Source: Gammaproteobacteria bacterium (lineage in GTDB: Bacteria > Pseudomonadota > Gammaproteobacteria > GCA-001735895). Taken from it: DNA of 32,767 nucleotides. Within the stretch, counting starts at the first letter, position 1. Each line of letters starts with the position of its first letter. A program made the position numbers and the translations under genes. Under the pieces are notes generated by a model. The model was not told the DNA's origin, ran no database searches, and saw only the letters and a program-made list of their open reading frames with translations. The stretch is from NCBI GenBank assembly GCA_024232855.1, contig JAAEPH010000038.1, forward strand, positions 1 to 32,767, in the 5' to 3' direction. Positions 1 through 6,723 of the stretch are shown here, in pieces.

Positions 1-140
1 AAACAGCCAAGGCGAACAATCTGAACCCATACGATTATCTGGTGAATGTACTACAGAATATTGCGGCTGCCGACACGCTCGATAAGATAGAGGCGTTACT
101 GCCCTGGAATGTCAAGTAGGGTCGATTTAAGGGCGCTTAC
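1..140 (+). mobile_element. Right end of an IS66-family insertion sequence
   Basis: The transposase tail is followed by a 21-bp non-coding stretch ending in GGGCGCTTAC at 131-140. Known IS66-family elements begin GTAAGCG..., so a right end would read ...CGCTTAC, as seen here. Immediately after position 140 an mttB-family reading frame starts in mid-gene, so 140/141 is the probable junction. The left end and the 8-bp target duplication lie outside the window. If the junction is right, GAAGTAAC (141-148) should also flank the left end. Confidence 0.65.
3..119 (+). CDS. tnpC: IS66-family transposase, C-terminal fragment (cut by window edge)
   Basis: Reading frame 3 is open from the window edge to a TAG at 117-119. 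It gives 38 residues that include NPYDYL and end in IEALLPWNVK. The pairing of an NPY/EPY-type motif with a terminal 'DIEALLPWN' is the characteristic C-terminus of IS66-family TnpC (DDE) transposases. The ORF track missed it because the start codon lies outside the window. Only the end is visible, so catalytic residues and the accompanying tnpA/tnpB genes cannot be judged. The stop is 21 bp from a GGGCGCTTAC end-like sequence, the normal layout for the right end of such an element. Family assignment is from memory of the conserved tail, not from a search. Confidence 0.75.
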   Translation, partial: TAKANNLNPYDYLVNVLQNIAAADTLDKIEALLPWNVK

Positions 141-359
141 GAAGTAACGCCTGAAACCATCGCCGTCGAAGTGATTAAGCGCGCCGCCCCGGACAACAGC
201 TTTCTGACAGATCCGCATACCCTCGCCAGATATGAAACCGAGATGTGGATACCTGGTTTGTTTCAGCGCGAATCGCTGGAGGAATGGCAACTCGACGGGA
301 AACCATCGCTACGAGCCCGACTCAAGGACAAGACCCTGTCCCTGTTGAGCAGCGCTTAG
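141..359 (+). pseudogene. mttB-family (trimethylamine methyltransferase-like) C-terminal remnant, interrupted by the IS66 element
   Basis: In the frame starting at 141 the DNA is open to TAG at 357-359 and encodes 72 residues. These include FLTDPHTLARY, EMWIPGLFQRES and LEEWQ. They match the final segment of the COG5598 MttB superfamily (HT-x-R/Y, E-F/W-x-P-x-L, E-x-W) and align with the tail of the intact MttB encoded at 5186-6643 (HTRKWFREEFFMPEL). The track's GTG start at 171 is not a real start, because the homology begins upstream of it, at the IS junction. The gene ran left to right, in the same direction as the transposase, and its N-terminal part should lie left of the element. It is therefore a second methyltransferase next to the catabolic operon, now almost certainly inactive. 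Confidence 0.75.
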
Positions 360-441
360 AAGTGACCGACATTACACTATTCCAGATGACCTGCAATCCG
401 CCGATGATCGGCTTCACCGTTTGCTTTTCTATTACTTCTCT

Positions 442-466
442 GTGCCAGGCTATATTAACCTGGCAC
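442..466. terminator. Hairpin between convergent transcripts
   Basis: GTGCCAGG (442-449) and CCTGGCAC (459-466) form a perfect 8-bp stem with a 9-nt loop. The hairpin lies in the 229-bp gap between the mttB remnant (plus strand) and the end of the xdhC operon (minus strand). A short T run (GTTTT) follows on the plus strand. On the minus strand the downstream flank is A-rich, so a termination role is clearer for the plus strand. No gene is supported elsewhere in 360-588. Confidence 0.45.
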
Positions 467-588
467 CGCAGTTTTCAATACGGGAACCGAATTTGACTGA
501 GGTAATATCATCCCGACAACTGAAAAACCGGGCTGAGAACAAGCAGGAATTCGCCTGTACCGATTTAATCGATTGAACGAGTCATTGC

Positions 589-1629
589 CTATGATTTCAG
601 GCGCTTGCCATTTCCGACGGCGATGATTTCGGCCAGAATGGAGACCGCGATTTCGCCCGCCGAGCGCCCGCCGATGTCCAGGCCCACCGGCGCATGCAGG
701 CGCTCCAGGACCTCTTCGCCAAAACCCGCTTCGCGCAGTCGATCCAGGCGCGCGGCGTGCGTTCGGCGACTGCCCAGGCAACCGATGTAAAAGGCAGGTG
801 ACCCAAGGGCGGAATGCAGCGCGGGGTCGTCCAGGATCGGGTCATGGGCGAGAATCGCCAGTGCCGTGCGGGAATCGATAGTCAGCTCCTGCATGGCCTG
901 CTCACTTCGCTGGTGGATGATGGTAACGCCCGGCAATCGTTCGGGTCTGGCAAAGGCGGGGCGTGAATCGATCACGGTGACCTCGAAGCCGATGGCCGCC
1001 GCCATCGGCGCCAGTATCTGGGCAATGTGCACTGCGCCGACGATGATCAGTTTGCGTGGCCGGGAGTGCGTCATCACGAACAATTCGGTATCTGCTTGTT
1101 GAATAACGGTACCGCCGGATCCCTGGTTGTGCAGGCAGTGGATCTGGTTCAAGACGTCCTCGCTGAGCTGCAGCTCACCGGTGACGCTTGCGTCGTCCAC
1201 CATCAGCGTGGCGCCATTTGCCAGGTCGATCACCCGCGTAACCGGTGGATCGCCCATCATCTTTTCGAGTTCGTCCCGGGATTGTGCGCGTAAAACAAAA
1301 ACCCGGATGCGGCCGCCGCAGGTAAGGCGAACTTCCCGGGCTTTCTCGTCGCTGACACCATACTCCAGGTTCTGAGGCTCCCCGTCGGCGATAATATCGA
1401 TCGCTTCGGAGATAACAAAGGGCTCGATGCAACCACCGGAAACGGAGCCGACAAACGCACCACTGTCATTGATGGCAAGCATACTGCCCACCGGGCAAGG
1501 TGATGAGCCCCAGGTGTCGACCACTACCGCCAGCGCGACGCCCTGCCCCTCATCCATCCAGGCTATGGCCTGTTTAAGAACCTTGTCATTTCTTGGCGGT
1601 GTGTTATCTGCTGTTGACACGGGCAACAT
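589..1629 (-). CDS. xdhC: XdhC/CoxI-family molybdenum hydroxylase maturation protein
   Basis: The 346-aa protein has two parts. The N-terminal XdhC_CoxI domain carries SSPCPVGSML and the GSVSGGCIEP motif near residues 41-70. The C-terminal Rossmann-like domain carries KLIIVGAVHIAQILAP and ends with the family-typical GCLGSRRTHAARL and GLDIGGRSAGEIAVSILAE. XdhC proteins bind molybdenum cofactor, promote its sulfuration and deliver it to apo-xanthine-dehydrogenase-type enzymes in the cytoplasm. The client is evidently the three-subunit Mo hydroxylase encoded upstream in the same operon. The start ATG at 1629 is supported by CAGGAG eight bases upstream. It is the last gene of the operon, 15 bp after cobT. 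The length is typical of full two-domain members. Confidence 0.9.
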   Translation of the reverse strand: MLPVSTADNTPPRNDKVLKQAIAWMDEGQGVALAVVVDTWGSSPCPVGSMLAINDSGAFVGSVSGGCIEPFVISEAIDIIADGEPQNLEYGVSDEKAREVRLTCGGRIRVFVLRAQSRDELEKMMGDPPVTRVIDLANGATLMVDDASVTGELQLSEDVLNQIHCLHNQGSGGTVIQQADTELFVMTHSRPRKLIIVGAVHIAQILAPMAAAIGFEVTVIDSRPAFARPERLPGVTIIHQRSEQAMQELTIDSRTALAILAHDPILDDPALHSALGSPAFYIGCLGSRRTHAARLDRLREAGFGEEVLERLHAPVGLDIGGRSAGEIAVSILAEIIAVGNGKRLKS

Positions 1630-1644
1630 CTAGTACTCCTGCAT

Positions 1645-3447
1645 TTACCTGTAGCGAGCGGGGGTCGGATCGAGCAGTTCGACCAGTTCGTCCGTGACCG
1701 CACCGCTGAGTTGGTCGGCGTCGATCAGGGTCAGCGCACGCCTATAATAGCGGGTGACGTCGTGGCCGATGCCGATTGCGGAAAGTTCTACCTGACCCGA
1801 ACCCTCTATCTCGGCGATGACCTGGCGCAGGTGCTGTTCGAGGAAGGAACCATTATTGGCGGATAAGGTGGCGTCATCGACCGGTGCACCGTCGCTGATT
1901 ACGATTAGAATCCTGCGCCGCTCGGGCCTGGCCCTCAGGCGCGCATACGCCCATGCCAGTGCTTCGCCGTCGATGTTCTCCCTGAGCAATCCTTCGCGAA
2001 GCATCAGACCGAGACCCAGCCGCGCACGCCGCCACGGCACATCCGCGGATTTGTAAATAATGTGGCGTAAATCGTTGAGGCGGCCCGGCTGAGACGGTCG
2101 CCCGGCTGCCAGCCACCGACTGCGGCTGCAGCCGCCTTTCCAGGCGCGGGTGGTAAAACCGAGAATCTCGATCTTGACACCGCAGCGCTCCAGGGTGCGC
2201 GCCATCATATCGGCGGTAATCGCAGCCAACAGAATCGGCCGGCCGCGCATCGATCCGGAATTATCGATCAGACAGGTAACAACGGTATCGCGCAGCTCGA
2301 TTTCCTTTTCGCGTTTGAACGACAGCGTATTTAGCGGATTGATAACAATCCGTGATAAACGTGAGGTATCCAGCTCGCCTTCATCCAGATCGAATTCCCA
2401 GCCCCGGCTTTGCTTTGACAACAAACGGCGTTGCAGCCGGCTCGACAGGCGTCCGACAATATTACCCAGCTTGCCGATGCGGTCGTCAAGCTGGTTACGC
2501 AGGCGGAGCAGTTCCTCGCGTTCATACAGATGGCTGGCATCTACAATTTCGTCAAACTCGTCGGTGAAGACCCTGTAGTCCGGGAATTGAGCAGGGCTCC
2601 CGGCGGGAGCCTTGTATTGAATTTCCTCAGTTCCATGGTCGACGTGCTGTTCGGCATCTTCCCCGGGTGACGGAATACCGGGCAGACCTTCACGCGGCGC
2701 GCCCTGCGGCGCCATGGTAACGGCATCATCACCGCTTTCCCCGGTTGTACCCGAGCTCTCGCTCAGCGAGTTGCTCTGCACTTCCGCCAGTGAGAATTCC
2801 GGTTTGGTTTCGACCGTGTCGGATTCTGTTCCCTGGAAGCCAAGTTTCGTCAGCAACTCCCGCGCATGCCTGGCGAAATCCGCCTGCTCGCGCAGGGATT
2901 CGGCCATCGCCTGGAAATGCTCGAGCTGCGCAGTGAACACTTTCCGCCAGCCGCTAAACGCGTCCGCGGCCTCGGGCGGCGGCGCCAGATCGCCCAGAAG
3001 TTCACGCGCGAACATGACAAGCGCAATCGGAAGTTGCTCCGGCTGCAAGCCGGGCGCGCCTGACAGGGGGTTACGTGCGTATTGGTGGTGAAAATGGGCT
3101 TCAAGATTCTTCGCGACGCCATCGAATGCGCGCGCTCCCAGGCATTCGCATCGCGTCTTTTCCAGCGCCTCGAGCAAGGCCTGCGTTTCCGCCTCCGCCG
3201 CTTCGCTCGAGACAGCCAGCTCGTCATCGTGGTAGCGTAACCACGACACGGCCGCGTCCGCCTGCCCGCGGATTCGATCGATATCCGCGTCCATATCCAG
3301 GTTCGATGGCCTGTTGATGAAAACCGTGTGATCCGCTCGTCCCAGGTCGCCGGGTTTGAAACGGACCATCAGTTCCGGATCCTCGGACAGCACCCGGGCC
3401 GTGGCCGCGGTGACGTCCTGGAAATCTGTTATCTGTTCCGACTCCAC
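1645..3447 (-). CDS. cobT: Cobaltochelatase CobT-like subunit with VWA domain
   Basis: This 600-aa protein has an N-terminal helical region, an acidic, low-complexity middle (about 205-285) and a C-terminal von Willebrand A domain. The VWA MIDAS motif is DNSGSM at 395-400, followed by the CobT-typical [13 protein letters not shown] and [10 protein letters not shown]. CobT and the AAA+ protein CobS form the chaperone-like part of aerobic CobNST cobaltochelatase, which inserts Co2+ into hydrogenobyrinate diamide. The start is GTG, three bases after the cobS stop, so translation is probably coupled. The large subunit CobN is not in this window. An alternative is that the CobST pair serves metal or corrinoid handling for the neighbouring methyltransferase. 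It differs from the shorter CoxE VWA proteins of CO dehydrogenase clusters. Confidence 0.88.
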   Translation of the reverse strand: MESEQITDFQDVTAATARVLSEDPELMVRFKPGDLGRADHTVFINRPSNLDMDADIDRIRGQADAAVSWLRYHDDELAVSSEAAEAETQALLEALEKTRCECLGARAFDGVAKNLEAHFHHQYARNPLSGAPGLQPEQLPIALVMFARELLGDLAPPPEAADAFSGWRKVFTAQLEHFQAMAESLREQADFARHARELLTKLGFQGTESDTVETKPEFSLAEVQSNSLSESSGTTGESGDDAVTMAPQGAPREGLPGIPSPGEDAEQHVDHGTEEIQYKAPAGSPAQFPDYRVFTDEFDEIVDASHLYEREELLRLRNQLDDRIGKLGNIVGRLSSRLQRRLLSKQSRGWEFDLDEGELDTSRLSRIVINPLNTLSFKREKEIELRDTVVTCLIDNSGSMRGRPILLAAITADMMARTLERCGVKIEILGFTTRAWKGGCSRSRWLAAGRPSQPGRLNDLRHIIYKSADVPWRRARLGLGLMLREGLLRENIDGEALAWAYARLRARPERRRILIVISDGAPVDDATLSANNGSFLEQHLRQVIAEIEGSGQVELSAIGIGHDVTRYYRRALTLIDADQLSGAVTDELVELLDPTPARYR

Positions 3448-3450
3448 GAT

Positions 3451-4437
3451 TCAATGGGTTTCAGGTTGATTGTTCACCACGCTCTCCGGAAGATCCCGGC
3501 CAAAACAGCGCTGGTAGTACTCGGCAACCGTGGCGCGTTCCAGAATGTCACATTTATTGAGGAATGTTATGCGAAACGCAAAATCGATGTCCTTGAAAAT
3601 TTGCGCATTCTGCGCCCAACTGATCACCGTCCTCGGACTCATTACGGTGCTGAGATCGCCGTTTTGAAACCCCGTGCGGGATAAATTCGCCAGCTTGACC
3701 ATCGCCGGGATGGTACCGGGTTCCGTATCCCACTCCGGCACTTTGGCCCCGACAATGTCGATCTCGGTATCGGGCGGCGGATAATTCAGGGTGGTGATGA
3801 TATTCCATCGGTCAATCTGGCCCTGGTTTAGCGGCTGGGTACCGTGATAGAGCCCGGTGGTATCGCCGAGTCCCACGGTATTGGCGGTTGCGAACAGCCG
3901 GAATGACGGATGCGGGTGCAGCACACGGGACTGGTCGAGCAGGGTCAAACGGCCATCCGCCTCGAGCACGCGCTGGATAATGAACATCACGTCGGGCCTG
4001 CCGGCATCGTACTCATCGAACACCAGTGCAATCGGATGCTGATACGCCCATGGCAGAATGCCTTCCCTGAATTCGGTTATCTGCTTGCCGTTGTCCAGCA
4101 CGATGGCATCTTTTCCGATCAGGTCGAGCCGGCTGATGTGGCTGTCCAGGTTGATGCGCACGCAGGGCCAGTTCAAGCGTGCGGCGATCTGCTCGATGTG
4201 CGTGGACTTACCGGTACCGTGAAATCCGCTCACCAGTACACGGCGGTTGTGAGCGAACCCGGCAAGTATGGATAGCGTCGTATCGTGATTGAAACAATAG
4301 CCAGGGTCGACATCGGGCACGTGTTCGCTGGGGCGGCTGAAGGCGGGGACTTCCATGTCCACATCCAGTCCAAAGGTCTGCCGTACCGATACCGTCAGGT
4401 CCGGCACAATCGGTACATCCCCTTCGAAACTGATCAA
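3451..4437 (-). CDS. cobS: Cobaltochelatase CobS, AAA+ ATPase subunit
   Basis: The protein is 328 aa, close to the usual CobS length. Walker A is GFHGTGKST (71-79), Walker B is LVFDEYD (138-144), and a sensor-like [14 protein letters not shown] follows. The stretch [21 protein letters not shown] is strongly CobS-like, so this is a canonical CobS rather than a generic MoxR/CoxD ATPase. With CobT it hydrolyses ATP to drive cobalt insertion during aerobic cobalamin synthesis. The start is TTG at 4437: GGGAGG lies six bases upstream, while the nearby ATG in the same leader hits TGA two codons later. It sits directly after the corrinoid protein gene (33-bp gap), which suggests cobamide supply to that protein. 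Confidence 0.9.
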   Translation of the reverse strand: MISFEGDVPIVPDLTVSVRQTFGLDVDMEVPAFSRPSEHVPDVDPGYCFNHDTTLSILAGFAHNRRVLVSGFHGTGKSTHIEQIAARLNWPCVRINLDSHISRLDLIGKDAIVLDNGKQITEFREGILPWAYQHPIALVFDEYDAGRPDVMFIIQRVLEADGRLTLLDQSRVLHPHPSFRLFATANTVGLGDTTGLYHGTQPLNQGQIDRWNIITTLNYPPPDTEIDIVGAKVPEWDTEPGTIPAMVKLANLSRTGFQNGDLSTVMSPRTVISWAQNAQIFKDIDFAFRITFLNKCDILERATVAEYYQRCFGRDLPESVVNNQPETH

Positions 4438-4470
4438 ATCATCCTCCCGGTAATCCAGGCTATTCTACCC

Positions 4471-5157
4471 TCAAGCTTGCGCCGTGGCACGTGACCGGTT
4501 GACGCCCATCAGGCCATCGAGCTTGAATACCGCGTCCTGCGCATCGAAGCCAACCGCATCGGCGCCGATTTCATCGGCAAATTCCTGGGTTACGGGGCAG
4601 CCGCCGACGATAACCTTGATATCGTCGCGCATACCGATTTCCTTCAATCGAATGATGACTTTTTCCATTTCCATCAGCGGCAGCGTCAACAGGGTCGACA
4701 TACCGAGCACATCGGCATCGTGCTCCTTCAGCGCATCGATGAATGCGTCAACATCGATATCGATACCGATATCGACCACATCGTAACCATTGGCCTGCAT
4801 CACGGCGGCGACAACGGATTTTCCAATGTCATGGATATCACCCTTGATGGTGCCGATGACGACCTTACCATGGGATGCGCGTTTTTCGCCGCTTGCCTTG
4901 ATCCTTTCATCGAGTATGGTGGTGCCCTGCTTCATCACATCCGCGGCCATTGCCAGTTCGGGCAGGAAGATGATGCCGGCGCCAAAGTCTTCACCAACCT
5001 TGTCGATACCCCGGGCCAGACCTTTTTCCACCGCGTCGAGCGGGTCGACACCAGCGTCCAGCCCTTCGTTGACCAATTTGACGCATTCTTCATCTTCACC
5101 ATCGATAACCGTCAGCGCCAGTTTTTCAAAATACTCTTCATTAATTTCGATACTCAT
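4471..5157 (-). CDS. Corrinoid protein (MttC/MtbC-type, B12-binding) for methyl transfer
   Basis: The product is 228 aa. Residues 1-90 form the helical cap domain (B12-binding 2). Residues 97 onward form the Rossmann-like cobalamin domain, with the lower-ligand motif DIHDIGK (His109), the MSTLLT loop and the VGGCP motif. Such proteins carry a corrinoid whose Co(I) accepts a methyl group from the partner MttB-type methyltransferase and hands it to a second methyltransferase. I chose ATG 5157 instead of the track's 5325. It has GGAGG eight bases upstream, the homology begins there, and the upstream 56 codons overlap the mttB 3' end. It lies 28 bp downstream of mttB. No RamA-type activator or methylcorrinoid:THF methyltransferase gene is visible. 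Confidence 0.93.
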   Translation of the reverse strand: MSIEINEEYFEKLALTVIDGEDEECVKLVNEGLDAGVDPLDAVEKGLARGIDKVGEDFGAGIIFLPELAMAADVMKQGTTILDERIKASGEKRASHGKVVIGTIKGDIHDIGKSVVAAVMQANGYDVVDIGIDIDVDAFIDALKEHDADVLGMSTLLTLPLMEMEKVIIRLKEIGMRDDIKVIVGGCPVTQEFADEIGADAVGFDAQDAVFKLDGLMGVNRSRATAQA

Positions 5158-5185
5158 GAGGATTTCCTCCACTATCTGTTTATTG

Positions 5186-6643
5186 TTAACCGAGGTCACG
5201 CTGCATGCAGAAATCAAGGTAGGAATCGAGTTCCTGCTGAATTTCAGCCGCCACGGGTGATTGGTGGTTGTCCAGGATCGAGAGCGCCTTCTGTTTGGCT
5301 TTTTCCTGCAGCTCGACATGTCCACGTTGCCAGGATTCGAAGAACTCCTTGTTGTTCAGTTCGGGCATGAAAAATTCTTCGCGGAACCATTTGCGGGTGT
5401 GCTTTTCCTTCATGTAGCTGCCCGGTAGAGGACCGACTTTCAGGATCGTATCGACGGAGAGCCGTTCTTCATCGATCTGGATACCCTTCAGGTACTCACC
5501 GATGTAGGCTACCATCTCGTTTTCCAACACCATTTCCGGCCAGGACACCAGGTTAAATCCTGCCGTCCCGCCAAGATCAATAATCCAGCTCAGGCCGGCA
5601 AGGGCGTAGTTATAGTTTTTCAGCGCCTTTTCATGGGCGGTCTGCTGATCAAACTCGCAAGAGTCACTCATGCCAAAGCCGACCACGGGTATATTGTGAT
5701 ATTTCGCCATGGCCGCAATACCACCGCCATTGATACCGTATTCCGGTGTGCCGGTTGCCCACAAACCGGTACGCATATCCATGGCGGGGTTGAACGAACA
5801 AAATGCCAGCGGATGCCCGGGTTTATAGCTCTGCGACTGAACCACAAGCGAATAAATTTCGACCATGCACTGCACCAGCATGCCGGCGCGGGTGGCCGGG
5901 CCGGTGGCGCCGCCCATCAGGGCACTCTCGATGGAAAGCGGTGTGCCGCTGTCGCAGAAGCCTATCAACCAGTCCGTGTAATGTACGTCAATGACCCGCG
6001 GCGGGTTGACCACGACATGGCCCAGCATATGCGGTTTCTGCCGCATTTCCTCTTCGCCGCCGACTGCTATCTGCCACATCTTGATCAAATCGGATACTTC
6101 GTGCTCGGCACCGGTGTTGTAAACCCAGGTACCGGGCTTGTTGGTGTGTTTCATCCATTCCGTAGTCAGGATCTGGGAGTTGCAGATCATTTCTTCGTCA
6201 AAAAGCCACATCACCGGTTTGTAGAGACCGTGCACGTTTTCGAGGGCATCGGCCATCAAGGTGCCGTCGATGGCATCCTGACGCGTGACCTTGCGGCGCT
6301 CACCGGTACGGATGTCGTCGATATATCGCCCGGTTACCGTGCAGAAGTGGACTTCCCCGGTGCCGATAGAACAATCTTTGGTCGGATCATTACGGCCGTG
6401 CAGGGTGAAGCTACCGGGGCATTTAGCCAGGGCATCCATGACGGCCTTTTCCGGAATCTTGACCAGTTCGCGGTTGTTTTCAAGCGTGCACCCGGCGTCT
6501 TCGAACATTTTGGCCGCGCGCTCATCGTCGCAGCGCACACCCCCCTGTTCGAGAACACGAATGGCGGCATCGTGTACCATTTTGCACTCATCCCGGGTAA
6601 TGGGATGAACGCTGCCAACCAGTTTTCCATCGAAACCCTTCAT
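5186..6643 (-). CDS. mttB: MttB-superfamily quaternary/tertiary amine:corrinoid methyltransferase (non-pyrrolysine)
   Basis: The 485-aa protein belongs to the trimethylamine methyltransferase superfamily (COG5598). Supporting signs are the N-terminal HDAAIRVLEQGGV, the central GATGPATRAGML, the PGHPLAFCSFNPAMDMRTG region and the C-terminal HTRKWFREEFFMPEL. The frame is complete and needs no amber read-through, so this is a non-pyrrolysine member. Characterised members of this group demethylate betaines (glycine betaine, proline betaine, carnitine), passing the methyl group to a cognate corrinoid protein. That partner is encoded immediately downstream. The ATG is preceded by GAGGGG. An 80-bp leader with an 18-bp-period direct repeat separates it from the DMGDH-like gene. 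The substrate cannot be read from sequence. Confidence 0.93.
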   Translation of the reverse strand: MKGFDGKLVGSVHPITRDECKMVHDAAIRVLEQGGVRCDDERAAKMFEDAGCTLENNRELVKIPEKAVMDALAKCPGSFTLHGRNDPTKDCSIGTGEVHFCTVTGRYIDDIRTGERRKVTRQDAIDGTLMADALENVHGLYKPVMWLFDEEMICNSQILTTEWMKHTNKPGTWVYNTGAEHEVSDLIKMWQIAVGGEEEMRQKPHMLGHVVVNPPRVIDVHYTDWLIGFCDSGTPLSIESALMGGATGPATRAGMLVQCMVEIYSLVVQSQSYKPGHPLAFCSFNPAMDMRTGLWATGTPEYGINGGGIAAMAKYHNIPVVGFGMSDSCEFDQQTAHEKALKNYNYALAGLSWIIDLGGTAGFNLVSWPEMVLENEMVAYIGEYLKGIQIDEERLSVDTILKVGPLPGSYMKEKHTRKWFREEFFMPELNNKEFFESWQRGHVELQEKAKQKALSILDNHQSPVAAEIQQELDSYLDFCMQRDLG

Positions 6644-6656
6644 TATCTGACCCCTC

Positions 6657-6690
6657 TTGTATTGGGTACCTTGTTTGTATTGAGTACCTT
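6657..6690. repeat. Two-copy 16-bp direct repeat (18-bp period) upstream of mttB
   Basis: TTGTATTGGGTACCTT (6657-6672) and TTGTATTGAGTACCTT (6675-6690) differ at one base and are spaced by 18 bp. A weaker third unit may start near 6694. They lie in the 80-bp gap between the DMGDH-like gene and mttB, just upstream of the mttB Shine-Dalgarno. This is the longest intergenic gap inside the operon. It could be a regulator or RNA-processing site, or simple slippage. Confidence 0.6.
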
Positions 6691-6723
6691 AGTTTGTCTT
6701 AAATCCCGGAATTTTCCCGGACA

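Noticed and set aside
1645-4437. CoxD/CoxE-type CO dehydrogenase maturation pair
   Set aside because: The sequence motifs and lengths are those of CobS and CobT rather than CoxD and CoxE, although a shared function in metal-enzyme maturation cannot be excluded.
5186-6643. Possible pyrrolysine (amber) codon in mttB
   Set aside because: The frame is complete at 485 aa and no internal TAG has to be read through; no pyl genes are seen.
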